38,350 nt of DNA from a virus. How positions within the stretch are numbered: the first letter of the stretch is position 1; each line of letters opens with the position of its first letter. Position numbers and translations under genes: made by a program. Location: positions 1 through 38,350 of the IMG/VR virus record IMGVR_UViG_3300048597_000264. One strand, 5' to 3'. The notes below the pieces were generated by a model. That model had not been told where the DNA came from and did not search any database. It worked only from the letters and a program-made list of their open reading frames with translations. Below are positions 1 through 7,284 of this stretch, one piece after another.

Positions 1-90
1 CGAGTCGACAGCCGAAAGTCCGAGCATGGACACGGCCAGAAAAGCCGCTGCCGACATTGCGCCGATCACCTTTCTTTGAATCAGGTCCAC
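1..90 (-). CDS. Partial host gene, 5' end only, secreted or membrane protein
   Basis: An open frame runs off the left edge. From a GTG at 90 it encodes a short basic stretch (Q-R-K) followed by an Ala/Leu/Val-rich hydrophobic segment, which looks like a signal peptide or first membrane helix. A GGAGG stands three bases before that GTG. An alternative ATG at 57 has a better spaced AAAGGTGATC ribosome site. The gene lies outside the proposed attL core and reads away from it, so in the uninterrupted host it would sit just downstream of tRNA-Pro on the same strand. Product unknown; only about 30 codons are visible. Confidence 0.4.
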   Translation of the reverse strand, partial: MDLIQRKVIGAMSAAAFLAVSMLGLSAVDS

Positions 91-115
91 AATCCTCCGC
101 TCGTCGGAGTTTCGA

Positions 116-127
116 GAATCGGGGCGA
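116..127. other. Putative attL core
   Basis: The 12-bp sequence GAATCGGGGCGA is repeated exactly and in the same orientation at 38224-38235, where eight of its bases are the 3' end of tRNA-Pro. It lies 38 bp from the integrase stop codon, as expected for an int-proximal att site. Twelve bases is short for a tRNA-type core, so the exact crossover is inferred. Confidence 0.55.
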
Positions 128-165
128 AGGGTTCAGTTACCACGTCAATGCGAGTCTTCATGCGC

Positions 166-1248
166 TCACGCTGACCTCTCGGTGGTCGCTGAGCGACCAA
201 TGTCGCTGGAAACGCCTTCGGAGAGAGCTAACAATCGGTCGGTCGCAGCCTCCTTCGAGGGGTGGCCGTAGCGCGCCATGACGAGCGCTCCACCGTCTTC
301 GTGTCCGAGCAATACCGACACGTCGAAGTGGCTGGCGCCGCGCTCGAGCCACTGGGTTGCCGCGAAGTGCCGAAGGTCGTGGAAGCGGATCGGGGCGACG
401 GCGTCGGAGTGGCGGGCCATGGTGGTGCCGGACGTGTCGCGGACCTTGTTCCAGAGGTAGTAGAGGTTGCCCTTCTTCAGCGGCTTGCCCCGCATGGTGT
501 GGAAGGCGAAGGGCGACCCTGGCCACTCGACCAGGCGGTCCTGGACCCTGGCCTCGACCGGCAAGGCGATGCGGCGCTCGTGTCCGTTCTTCGGTGGTCC
601 GTAGGTGCCGTCGTCCTTCCGGGCCCGGCGCACGTTCAAGTGACGGGGCTCGAAGTCGTCGCGGCGGAGAGCCATGACTTCGGAAGCGCGAAGGCCGGTC
701 CAAGCCGTGAGGGTGATCAGCGACCGGAACTCCTCGGCGTACTCGCGACCGAGGACCAGGCAGGCAGCGAGAAGGGCGCGGTACTCGTCGGGGCTCGGCG
801 GGGCGATCTCGGCAGTGCGCTCGGTGGCCGGCAGGCGAAGGTTGGCGAAGGGGTTGGACTCGACCAGGCCGATGTTCCGGGCGTCCTCGTACATCGTCCC
901 GAGGATCTTCGAAAGGTTGCGCGGGATGCCAAGTGCCCAGCTGCGGGCCTCGAAGCGCCCGACTCCGTCGAGGGGTGTCGCACCGAAGTGCTCAGCGAAG
1001 CGCGCTGCTGCCTGGGCGTAGAGCTTCTGGGTCCCGCTCGACTTCCGCGGCCAGTCCGCCAGCCAGCGGTCCGCGAATTCGGCGCATGTCAGATCCGAAA
1101 ACTTCCCGGTGACTCTTACCCGATGGGCTCTCTCGGCCTCGGCCGCCATCTTCTTCGAAGGCCACGGTCCGCCCGGCACCCAGTAGCGCTCGCCGCCGAG
1201 CATGAACTTGGCGACCCACTCCCCCGGTCTCCTTTCGAACTGCGTCAC
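166..1248 (-). CDS. int: Tyrosine integrase
   Basis: Site-specific recombinase that inserts and excises the prophage at tRNA-Pro. The 360-residue protein has the usual three parts: an N-terminal arm-binding, AP2-like segment (about 1-50), a helical core-binding domain (about 54-140) and the catalytic domain (about 150-340). Catalytic residues visible are R187 in TGLRASE, K220, H290 and R293 in HDLRH, H316 in LGHE and the nucleophile Y327. It starts with GTG, which overlaps the stop of the upstream excisionase gene (GTGA), so the two are translationally coupled. It is the last gene of the leftward early operon, and its stop lies close to the proposed attL core. Confidence 0.95.
   Translation of the reverse strand: MTQFERRPGEWVAKFMLGGERYWVPGGPWPSKKMAAEAERAHRVRVTGKFSDLTCAEFADRWLADWPRKSSGTQKLYAQAAARFAEHFGATPLDGVGRFEARSWALGIPRNLSKILGTMYEDARNIGLVESNPFANLRLPATERTAEIAPPSPDEYRALLAACLVLGREYAEEFRSLITLTAWTGLRASEVMALRRDDFEPRHLNVRRARKDDGTYGPPKNGHERRIALPVEARVQDRLVEWPGSPFAFHTMRGKPLKKGNLYYLWNKVRDTSGTTMARHSDAVAPIRFHDLRHFAATQWLERGASHFDVSVLLGHEDGGALVMARYGHPSKEAATDRLLALSEGVSSDIGRSATTERSA
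183..209. repeat. Arm-type integrase-binding repeats, left arm
   Basis: Three copies of the motif (C)AGCGACCA, in alternating orientation, lie at 183-192, 191-202 and 201-209. AGCGACCAAT at 192-201 recurs exactly inside the 14-bp repeats near the right end (38045-38102). Clustered short repeats on both phage arms beside an integrase gene are the usual form of tyrosine-integrase arm sites. They lie inside the 3' end of int. Confidence 0.5.
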
Positions 1249-1448
1249 GCTGCCTCTCCTCGAGTAGGGAACGGGACTACGGTACCGCCCTGGTGGGGTA
1301 CTCCTCGAAGGTGGGCTTCGACCTCGCTCCAGCGGTAGCGGTTCTGACCGCCGACTCGGATTGCCGGCAGCTGGAGGCGCTCGACCGTACGGGTCGAAAC
1401 CTTCAGCCGGCGGGCCACGTCGCGCTTGGTCAGGACCGCTTCCCTCAC
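1245..1448 (-). CDS. Excisionase-like MerR-type DNA-binding protein
   Basis: A 67-residue protein beginning with GTG, whose first bases overlap the stop of the gene before it. Residues about 6-50 form a winged-helix excisionase fold: LTKRDVARRLKVSTRTVERL followed by the wing with GGQNRYRW. Position directly before int with a four-base overlap supports a role as directionality factor, bending att DNA for excision. A longer frame is open upstream to 1601 but would run inside the mIHF-like gene in another frame, so the GTG at 1448 is preferred. Confidence 0.85.
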   Translation of the reverse strand: MREAVLTKRDVARRLKVSTRTVERLQLPAIRVGGQNRYRWSEVEAHLRGVPHQGGTVVPFPTRGEAA

Positions 1449-1726
1449 AGCATTCCCGCGGTCAGGTTGCGCTGGCGTTCGGTCAGATCCTCGACTCGGC
1501 GGATCTCGGAGATCTGGACCTCGCGAAGGAGGCGTCGGCAGCGCTTGGGCCCCCAGAGGTGCTGGGCGCGAAGCAGTTCGAGAATCGACATCCGCCGGCA
1601 CGAGCTCGGCGGATCAGCGAGTACGTCGGTGACGGTCAGCTCGCCACACCGGATCAGGCGCTTGACCTCGGCGCGCTCCCGGCGGGTGCGGTTGGCGAGC
1701 TCGAGGGCTTCGAGGGCCTGGGTCAT
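1445..1726 (-). CDS. Actinobacterial integration host factor (mIHF)-like protein
   Basis: A 93-residue basic protein that matches the layout of mycobacterial IHF: a long first helix rich in Arg and Glu (RRERAEVKRLIRCG), a short ELTVTDVL segment, a helix-two-turns-helix region with Gly-Pro-Lys (residues about 47-70) and a C-terminal helix with RRVEDLTERQR. mIHF is the DNA-bending cofactor of phage L5 integrase in mycobacteria. Here it lies directly before xis and int with ATGA/GTGA overlaps, so it probably serves this integrase. It is much shorter than the host protein, lacking the long N-terminal extension, which is usual for phage copies. Assignment is from remembered family pattern, not a search. 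Confidence 0.75.
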   Translation of the reverse strand: MTQALEALELANRTRRERAEVKRLIRCGELTVTDVLADPPSSCRRMSILELLRAQHLWGPKRCRRLLREVQISEIRRVEDLTERQRNLTAGML

Positions 1727-2289
1727 GCTGCTGCCCTCGCCCTCTCGGTCATCCGTTCGACTTCCGCCCGGCGCTCAGGGTCGTGGTGAAGGCAGAAGTC
1801 AGAGCCGATCATCGCGAAGTGCCGGCACGGTCGACCCTTCTCGGGGTAGTTCTGCTTGACGCCGGCGCAACGCCGCTGCCCGCCTGCCTTCTCGCGGAGC
1901 CACCGCTTGTACTCGCTGCGGTTCTTGGTGCAGGGTGAGTCGGGTGACCTGCGTAGGCGGTTGACCCTGGCCGTCGCGTCGCCCCTATCGCGGGCCTCGA
2001 GGTGGTAGCGCCTGAAGCCGGAGCTGATCGCCATCGCCGCGGACTTGTCCGATGCGAACTCGACGTGCTCGCGCACCTTCCTGCCCAGCTCGCGGATCGA
2101 TGCGCCCTGCAGGTGGTAGCGGTGAAGCTCGCGGATCTGAGCTTCACTCAGCCGGGCGTACTTGCCGACCGGCTTGCCGCGCCTCTTCCCGTGCCCGGCG
2201 ATGGGCTGACCGCACCACAGGCACTTGCGGTCCCAGCTGATCGCCGACTCCTCCCGGCAGTTCGCGCAGTAGGCGTGGGTGTCGGTCAT
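1723..2289 (-). CDS. Zinc-ribbon and helix-turn-helix DNA-binding protein
   Basis: A 188-residue protein. Residues 8-27 form a zinc ribbon (CANC and CLWC). A recombinase-like HTH follows (LSEAQIRELHRYHLQGASIRELG, about 47-70). The C-terminus carries a second Cys/His cluster (residues about 140-168, with GRPCRHFAMIGSDFCLHH), a pattern common in actinobacterial phage and host proteins. A strong GGAGG stands before the ATG. It overlaps the mIHF-like gene by four bases. Likely a DNA-binding regulator or accessory factor; exact role unknown. Confidence 0.7.
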   Translation of the reverse strand: MTDTHAYCANCREESAISWDRKCLWCGQPIAGHGKRRGKPVGKYARLSEAQIRELHRYHLQGASIRELGRKVREHVEFASDKSAAMAISSGFRRYHLEARDRGDATARVNRLRRSPDSPCTKNRSEYKRWLREKAGGQRRCAGVKQNYPEKGRPCRHFAMIGSDFCLHHDPERRAEVERMTERARAAA

Positions 2290-2328
2290 GTCGAGACCTC
2301 CAACGGGAGGGTCAGGCAGACGTGTGGG

Positions 2329-2751
2329 TTACCCCTCATGCGCCACTCTCCGCACCTCGGGCAGCGAGACGTTGCCCCCCTCCGATTCGGTGCGCTCCGC
2401 CCGTTCGGTGAGAGCCACACGGTCCCGGCCGGTCCTCCTCAGGCGACTCAGAACTTCCTGAGCGGTCGGCTCTCGGCGTCGGCCCAAACGCTCCATGCTG
2501 ACCGCGACTGCGGCGAACGGACCGTGCTCGTCGGGCAGCTCCTTCTCGGCCCAGCTCAGGTCAGCGAGGAAGCGGCGCTTCGATCGCTCCTGAAGCTGTT
2601 GGTTCTTCGTACTCCCATCCCATCCCATCCCATCCCGGCGTCCGGTTGGCCCGGACTCCGCGTTTTGTCCGGAAGGGCTTGAACGGTGTGACTCTTTTCC
2701 GACAGAGAAGCCGGGAAGGCCCTTGCCCGATGATGTGCGAGGCTCAGGCAT
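2329..2751 (-). CDS. Hypothetical protein with a pentanucleotide repeat
   Basis: A 140-residue reading frame, basic and low in complexity in the first half (Ser, Gly, Pro), then helical and charged (from about residue 45). It overlaps the end of the replication-type gene before it by eight bases, so the two may be expressed together or be halves of a longer protein in relatives. A (CCCAT)4CCC tract at 2614-2636 lies inside it, and slippage there would change frame. No known domain recognised. Shine-Dalgarno spacing at the ATG is poor, so the start is uncertain. Confidence 0.5.
   Translation of the reverse strand: MPEPRTSSGKGLPGFSVGKESHRSSPSGQNAESGPTGRRDGMGWDGSTKNQQLQERSKRRFLADLSWAEKELPDEHGPFAAVAVSMERLGRRREPTAQEVLSRLRRTGRDRVALTERAERTESEGGNVSLPEVRRVAHEG
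2614..2636. repeat. Pentanucleotide tandem repeat (CCCAT)4CCC
   Basis: Four perfect CCCAT units plus CCC inside a reading frame. On the coding strand it reads as Asp-Gly-Met-Gly-Trp-Asp-Gly. A change of one unit shifts the frame, as in phase-variable genes. Confidence 0.9.
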
Positions 2752-3094
2752 TCCTCTTTGCCCTCTGATCTCGCTTGCGCTCGCGGTCCTCGGCGCGTTT
2801 GTGGTTGATCTGTTCCCGAGACGGGTTGTAGTCGAGGTAGTCGTGGATGACGAAGCCGTCTTCGCCCTGGTACCACAGTCCCTCTTCGATCAGGGCCTTC
2901 ACTTGTGCCTCGCGGTCTCGTTGGAGGGGTGAAAGGCCCGTGACGATTTCGGCCAGGATGTGACCGTCCGTCTCGTGTCTTGCGCAGTAAGCGATGACAC
3001 GCGCATGTAGCCCCACTGCGCCGGGGCACCTGCGCCAAACGCGGGTGATCTTGGGGTGGTCGTAGAAGCCATCATCGAGCCGAGCCCACGCCAC
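2744..3094 (-). CDS. Phage replication-initiation/replisome-type protein, DnaD/DnaT-like N-terminus
   Basis: A 116-residue protein starting MAWARLDDGFYDHPKI and containing a winged-helix core with AEIVTGL, VKALIEEGLWY, then VIHDYLDYNPS and a basic tail. This order (target layer of Trp/Asp-rich N-terminus, wHTH, then the EGLW and DYLxYNPS motifs) is common in actinophage and Gram-positive phage replication proteins. GTG start, overlapping the preceding stop by one base. Its place beside DNA-binding and recombination genes fits DNA replication. The basic tail ends early compared with relatives I recall, which often continue into low-complexity sequence. Confidence 0.65.
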   Translation of the reverse strand: MAWARLDDGFYDHPKITRVWRRCPGAVGLHARVIAYCARHETDGHILAEIVTGLSPLQRDREAQVKALIEEGLWYQGEDGFVIHDYLDYNPSREQINHKRAEDRERKRDQRAKRNA

Positions 3095-3447
3095 TAAGCG
3101 ACCTCGCGCTGGTCAAGATCGAGGTGTCCGACGGCTGGAGAGTCCAGTTCGAAAAGCGGAACAGACTGCGGGTCGTCCGAAACGGGGGCAGCGTCCTTGG
3201 ACGGGGGGTTGGTGCTGGCCGCGCCATCGGGCGCCGCCGGCGACGAGATGAGCACGTAGCGGCAGCAGGGCCGCTTCTTTCCTCGAACCACCCGGTGAAA
3301 CCGTTCCTGCGCGATCTCGAAGCCCTCGGCGACCAGCTCTGCGATCCGCTGGGAAGGGTTGCCCGAGAGTTCCATCACTCGAATCTCGTAGCTGGTGACA
3401 GAGCCGTGCTCCCGAAGGTAGGCGGCAATGCGCTCGTTGTCGGTCAT
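3094..3447 (-). CDS. Winged helix-turn-helix protein
   Basis: A 117-residue protein. Residues 1-48 form a wHTH (ERIAAYLREHGSVTSYEI, then NPSQRIAELVAEGFEI), the pattern of small phage HTH proteins that regulate or help replication. The middle holds a basic strand with two cysteines (PCCRYVLI). The C-terminus is disordered and ends with LDLDQREVA. ATGA overlap with the gene before it. Confidence 0.6.
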   Translation of the reverse strand: MTDNERIAAYLREHGSVTSYEIRVMELSGNPSQRIAELVAEGFEIAQERFHRVVRGKKRPCCRYVLISSPAAPDGAASTNPPSKDAAPVSDDPQSVPLFELDSPAVGHLDLDQREVA

Positions 3448-3833
3448 GCCGCCACCCCCATGACGTGGCCGGTTTCGGCCAGCTCCCGGCGCTGCGACCA
3501 GTCGGCGAACCTCTGAGCGTCCTTCCGGTCGGCCGTCATCCTCCAGGCCGCCTGACTCAGGGCCTCACAGACGCCTTCCGCGATGTCCCGCGCGCGGCGA
3601 AGCTCCGCAACCCTCCGGTCGCCGCGAGCGACGTCAGAGCAGACGGTGGCCGGTAGGCCTTCATCGCGGAGCTCGAGAATGCGATCGGCAAGGGCGACAC
3701 GGAAAGATTCCTCTGCGACGGCCTTGTCGATGTAGGCCTTCCGCAGGGCGTTCTCGGCGTCCTCTTGACGCTGAGAGGCGCGGTGGCAGTTCGCCCGTGC
3801 TTCGGAGAAGTCCCACGGTCGATTCAAGCTCAT
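3444..3833 (-). CDS. Conserved actinophage helical protein of unknown function
   Basis: A 129-residue, almost wholly helical, charged protein. The ATG at 3833 is chosen because a GGAGAGG stands before it and because it overlaps the stop of the small zinc protein (ATGA); a longer frame upstream is unlikely. The pattern (FSEARANCHRASQRQEDAE, RVALADRILELRDEG, WRMTADRKDAQRFADWSQ) is one I recall from many actinobacterial temperate phages beside recombination genes. It probably acts in the RecT/exonuclease module, but no activity can be named. Confidence 0.65.
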   Translation of the reverse strand: MSLNRPWDFSEARANCHRASQRQEDAENALRKAYIDKAVAEESFRVALADRILELRDEGLPATVCSDVARGDRRVAELRRARDIAEGVCEALSQAAWRMTADRKDAQRFADWSQRRELAETGHVMGVAA

Positions 3834-3940
3834 GCGAGCCTCTCCATGTAGTGGTCGACTACTTCTTCCTCGTCGATGGTCTGCTTGTGACAGTCTGGGC
3901 AGGGCGGGATCGAATCGACCTCGCATTCAGGACACTTCAT
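3830..3940 (-). CDS. 36-residue zinc-finger protein
   Basis: A very small gene. The protein begins MKCPEC and has a second CPDC pair nine residues later, making a four-cysteine zinc knuckle, followed by an acidic helix (IDEEEVVDHYMERLA). It fills the gap between two operon genes: its stop overlaps the next ATG by four bases, and its own ATG lies 8 bp after the preceding stop. Such mini zinc proteins are common in phage early operons and probably bind nucleic acid or a host protein. Confidence 0.7.
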   Translation of the reverse strand: MKCPECEVDSIPPCPDCHKQTIDEEEVVDHYMERLA

Positions 3941-3948
3941 CGCGAATG

Positions 3949-4800
3949 TCATCGGACAGCCACCTGGGGCACCTGCTCGATGAGCACACCGGGGATGTCA
4001 CGAACTCCGTTTCGGACGGCTTGGTTGATCGCCTTCTGGTCCACGATCAGGTACTCCCGGGGCACCAGGGCCTCGTGGGTAACGTCGGCCTTCCAGACCA
4101 TGCGGGTCTGTACGCCGTCGACCTTCGGAACCTCGGCGACGACCGGCACCGGCGCCGGCAGGTCCGGCAGCGCGTCGAGTGTCATCTCTTCGAGCTTCGA
4201 CTGATCCGCTTTCCGGGCGGCCTCTTCGGCGAGCCTGGCGGCTTCCCTGGCGGCCCGAGATTCGGCGTCTCGCTCAGCGGCGATTCGAGCCGTCTCTTCG
4301 GCTTCGCGCTGAACACGCTCGGCCTCCTCTCGCTTCGCCCTGGCCTCGGCCTCGGCACGATCGCGCTCGGCCTTCATCCGGGCCTCTCGCTCTGCGGCCT
4401 CACGGCGCAGACGTTCTTCCTCGGCGCGCCGCTGGCGCTCGAGTTCTGCCTGGTACGCCTCGATCTTGCCTTTGAGCACGCTCACAGCGGCGTCCAGCGG
4501 AGCCGTCGCCTCCTTCGCTTTCGCGTTGATCTGCTTGACGTGGGCGTTCAGGGGCCCGACGAGAAACTTCCGAGTGGCCTCCGCGTTCTTCGTCTGCTCC
4601 TTCAGGTTCCTCAGGATCCCGGCGGCTGCGTTCGCCTCCTCCGGGTTGCGGACCTCGACCAGCTCGGCGCGGCGGACCGCCTCCGCGACCGACGTCGCGA
4701 CCTTGTCGAGTTCCTGACGTTCCCGTTCGACGGCGGCCGGAAGGATGATCTGGTCATCGGCCTCTTCGACCGGGTTGGCTTCCAGGATCGTCGGGTTCAT
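3949..4800 (-). CDS. Coiled-coil recombination-module protein
   Basis: A 283-residue protein with a long Glu/Arg/Ala coiled coil (about residues 105-205) flanked by a helical N-terminal part (ILRNLKEQTKNAEATRKFLVGPLN) and a compact C-terminal domain (MVWKADVTHEALVPREYLIVDQKAINQAVRNG, with DIPGV near the end). This architecture is typical of proteins encoded beside RecT and exonuclease in Gram-positive phages; some annotate it as a Gam-like or DUF1351-type protein. It overlaps the exonuclease gene by four bases. Likely helps or restrains recombination and host nucleases. Confidence 0.65.
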   Translation of the reverse strand: MNPTILEANPVEEADDQIILPAAVERERQELDKVATSVAEAVRRAELVEVRNPEEANAAAGILRNLKEQTKNAEATRKFLVGPLNAHVKQINAKAKEATAPLDAAVSVLKGKIEAYQAELERQRRAEEERLRREAAEREARMKAERDRAEAEARAKREEAERVQREAEETARIAAERDAESRAAREAARLAEEAARKADQSKLEEMTLDALPDLPAPVPVVAEVPKVDGVQTRMVWKADVTHEALVPREYLIVDQKAINQAVRNGVRDIPGVLIEQVPQVAVR

Positions 4801-5681
4801 GCGACCAGCTCCATTTCTTCTCTGCGAGCCGTCGCGGCTTCGCGAAGTCGTTTGTCGAGACTCTTGCCTGCTCTACAGGCGATCAGTGCGGCCTGAAAGT
4901 CCTCCCTCGTGCCGACGCTCGGAACCGCGTTGTAGGAACCGTCCGGCTTCAGCACGAGGATGAGCTGCCGATCGCTGGCACCTATGCCGCAGGCGACATT
5001 CGCTTCCTCGTAGCCCGGCAGCTGGACGTGGTCGGACTTGCGATCAACGCCCTTCTCTCGGGTCTTCGCGTCCACCAGCACACGCTCGCCTTTGATCTCG
5101 CAAAGCAGATCGAAGCGGCCCGCGAAACCGGTCGCGTAACTGACCGTGACCTGCTCGGCTGCGATTACCACCGGCGAGTTGTCCATCCACCAGCTGATTG
5201 CCCCTTGCGCAAAGCCGCGCTCGGCTTCAGTGCGGTCAGCAAGGTTCGGCGTCTCCCCTCTCGCCAGCGCGTGGAATACCTGCTCGTGAACGTTGGTGCC
5301 GATCTCGGCAGAGCGGTCACGGACGTCCGACCAGCGGCGCTTCTCTTCCTTGAGCCGTTCCTTGATCAGCTCGTGGCTTGTCAGCCACGTTACGTCGCGG
5401 CCTGCCCTCATGTCCTCCTCGGCCAGTTCGGCTATGCCGACCTGGTCGAGGCCGACCGCCCACCACATCAGGGGGTCGGGATTCGAGTCGAGAAACTTGG
5501 CGATGGTCGATGCGCCGGTGAGGCGCGAGACCTGCTTTCCCGAGTAGCCGCCCTTGGCCGACTTCGACGGGCTGATCTCGCCGTAGTAGGCGTGAGCGGG
5601 GTCCGGGTCGTAGTAGACCACGCTGCCGTCTGGCAGCGTGTGGGCTTCGAACCGACCGATCGTCTCAACCGAGCCGATCAT
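4797..5681 (-). CDS. PD-(D/E)XK exonuclease, RecT partner
   Basis: A 294-residue nuclease of the Cas4/RecB-like family. Active-site residues can be placed: H132 in IGTNVHE, E176, D191 in GRFDLL, D204-A-K206 in LVDAKT, and Q220 to Y224 in QLPGY. It would resect double-stranded ends to give single strands for RecT. It overlaps recT by four bases (stop/start), which fits a stoichiometric exonuclease-annealase pair. Such pairs repair phage DNA and help circularise or recombine genomes. Confidence 0.85.
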   Translation of the reverse strand: MIGSVETIGRFEAHTLPDGSVVYYDPDPAHAYYGEISPSKSAKGGYSGKQVSRLTGASTIAKFLDSNPDPLMWWAVGLDQVGIAELAEEDMRAGRDVTWLTSHELIKERLKEEKRRWSDVRDRSAEIGTNVHEQVFHALARGETPNLADRTEAERGFAQGAISWWMDNSPVVIAAEQVTVSYATGFAGRFDLLCEIKGERVLVDAKTREKGVDRKSDHVQLPGYEEANVACGIGASDRQLILVLKPDGSYNAVPSVGTREDFQAALIACRAGKSLDKRLREAATARREEMELVA

Positions 5682-6556
5682 GCGACCACCTCCGCGTCCG
5701 TCACCGCGTCGGCGTCGGCCTCGTCTTCGAGCGTTGCCAACCGGTCCAGCTCAGCGCAAACGACTTCGAACTGATCTTCGCTGAAGGTTGCGAAATGCGC
5801 CCTGTATCCAACGACCGGATCTGCCGCGTCGATGCCCTTCGCACCTAGCAACATGTTCAGATCGTCGAGACTCATTCCGAGCAGCTCGACACCCGCTGCC
5901 AAGTGCGCGACCTTGTCTTCATCGAGAGAGTCCTGAGGGTCGGCGACCACTTCGTCGAAGTCGGCCTCGTTGGGCTGGGTCGCCGGCGGGTCGACGGGCT
6001 CACCCGCTTCGTTGACTTCCACCCCGAGCTCCTCGACGGTGTACGCCGGGGATCCCTTTGTGACGACCGGGCAGAACGTTCTGATGCCCTGAGTCAGCGC
6101 CCGGGCGAAACACATCGCCTTCGGCCACTTCTCCCAGTTGGACTTCTGCTTGACCAGTCCGGCGCGTTTGGCATCAGCGATCGTGAATTCCGAGACGCCT
6201 AGCAACTGTTCCTGCCCGTCACGCCGAGCGTAGAACTCCAGCACGCACTTCTCGTTGGTTGACGCGACCACCTTGTAGTCGTAGAGGGGGTGCTCCTGAA
6301 GAAGCGTCGCCATCAGGTTCGCGGTCATACCGAGCTTGCCTTCGATGATCGTGAGTCCCGTCATCGACGCGAAGGGCGTCAGCCCGAGCTCCTCTCCGGC
6401 CAGCACCTTGACGTAACCCTGGGCCAGCGACTTGACGTCCTTGAAGTAGCCCGACTTGACCATCGCCTCAGTTGCCTTCAGCGGCGAGATTGCGTTGGTG
6501 AGCGGCGCTGCCTGGACAACTGCCCCGGTCGGGGTCGTGATCGCTCCGTCAGTCAT
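5678..6556 (-). CDS. recT: RecT-family single-strand annealing protein
   Basis: A 292-residue DNA-annealing protein. Residues about 20-175 hold the RecT core: YFKDVKSLAQGYVKVLAGEELGL, then GKLGMTANLMATLL, then the hallmark SNWEKWPKAMCFARALTQGIRTFCP. The C-terminal third is acidic and probably flexible. It pairs complementary single strands produced by the adjacent exonuclease. Its stop overlaps the exonuclease start. Confidence 0.9.
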   Translation of the reverse strand: MTDGAITTPTGAVVQAAPLTNAISPLKATEAMVKSGYFKDVKSLAQGYVKVLAGEELGLTPFASMTGLTIIEGKLGMTANLMATLLQEHPLYDYKVVASTNEKCVLEFYARRDGQEQLLGVSEFTIADAKRAGLVKQKSNWEKWPKAMCFARALTQGIRTFCPVVTKGSPAYTVEELGVEVNEAGEPVDPPATQPNEADFDEVVADPQDSLDEDKVAHLAAGVELLGMSLDDLNMLLGAKGIDAADPVVGYRAHFATFSEDQFEVVCAELDRLATLEDEADADAVTDAEVVA

Positions 6557-6789
6557 CGCGGGCCTCCGAGGTGTGCGATGAGGTCGTCAATCGCGACCGC
6601 CGCGGTCAACGCGAGCTGGTTGCCCTCACGGTCGCCGGACTGTGCGAGGCGCTTGGCTGCGTACATGACCGCCTTCCGGCCGTACCGAGCCGCGTAGCTG
6701 GATTCCGCCAGCGCACGCCTGCGGATCTTCAGCCGCGCACGTCGCGCGGGATGATCAGCCAATGAGGCTGGTTTACTGGTAGTCGACAT
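6553..6789 (-). CDS. Small basic helical protein
   Basis: A 78-residue protein, strongly basic in the first half (RRARLKIRRRALAES) and helical throughout. AGGAGG stands well spaced before the ATG, inside the end of the preceding gene. It overlaps the recT start by four bases. No family recognised; location suggests a DNA-binding helper of the recombination module. Confidence 0.6.
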   Translation of the reverse strand: MSTTSKPASLADHPARRARLKIRRRALAESSYAARYGRKAVMYAAKRLAQSGDREGNQLALTAAVAIDDLIAHLGGPR

Positions 6790-7123
6790 CAGGGTTCCTC
6801 CTGGTGTTCATGGAGCCGGCCACTCGTACTGGCGCGGCTCCTTTTTTCGAAATTGGGTCGGCACCGCAAGTCGCGACGATGGCGCGGCGAGTTCGCAGAC
6901 GTGACTCCCACCGTCTGTGGAAGTAGGGGCGGACGGGCTCGAACCAGTTGTCGCCGAGCAGTCGACGCTCCGCTGGCGGTATCGGTCGGCCAACTCGCTG
7001 GCGTTCGTCGATCGGGGCGTTCATCCGACGTTCGACGAACCAGGTCACGGCGATGAGGAAGAATCCGGGGATCAGGAGTACGACCAGGGCGTCGAAGACT
7101 TCGGCAGGACCTGGAGCCGTCAT
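6773..7123 (-). CDS. Small membrane protein of the early operon
   Basis: A 116-residue protein with one predicted membrane helix near the N-terminus (about residues 10-30: VVLLIPGFFLIAVTWFV) followed by a basic, Arg-rich cytoplasmic part with LLGDNWFEPVRPYFHRRW. Its ATG overlaps the stop of the RHH gene (ATGA), and its end overlaps the next gene by 17 bases. Early membrane proteins of phages often act in superinfection exclusion or host takeover; that role is a guess. Confidence 0.55.
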   Translation of the reverse strand: MTAPGPAEVFDALVVLLIPGFFLIAVTWFVERRMNAPIDERQRVGRPIPPAERRLLGDNWFEPVRPYFHRRWESRLRTRRAIVATCGADPISKKGAAPVRVAGSMNTRRNPDVDYQ

Positions 7124-7284
7124 GCTGCGGCCTTCTCTTCGACCCGCTCGCGCTCGATGTGGAGACGTATGGCTCGACGCACCTCGGCGCTTCGCGAACG
7201 ATCAGCCGCTTCCGCCAGTCGCTCGATCTCCTTGACGTCGACGACGGGCAACTTGATCGAGATGAAGGTCTCGTCGTTCTTCAT
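7120..7284 (-). CDS. Ribbon-helix-helix (CopG/Arc-type) protein
   Basis: A 54-residue protein. It has a beta strand (FISIKLPVVDV) followed by two helices (KEIERLAEAADRSRSAEVRRAI and onward), the form of an RHH repressor dimer. It sits second in the early operon with ATGA overlaps on both sides, directly after the Cro-like gene, which suits a regulator of early transcription. Confidence 0.75.
   Translation of the reverse strand: MKNDETFISIKLPVVDVKEIERLAEAADRSRSAEVRRAIRLHIERERVEEKAAA

Noticed and set aside
262-1338. Long plus-strand frame opposite the integrase
   Set aside because: Antisense shadow in GC-rich DNA; the integrase has full catalytic motifs.
1955-1966. GTCAACC match to the late promoter -35 part inside a gene
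   Set aside because: Codes Val-Asn in the zinc-ribbon gene and has no TAnnnT at the fixed distance; other internal GTCAA matches (for example near 33107 and 33991) fail in the same way.
3832-4896. Plus-strand 354-codon frame
   Set aside because: Mirror of the Glu/Arg-rich coiled-coil gene; low-complexity Leu/Gly sequence with no motif.
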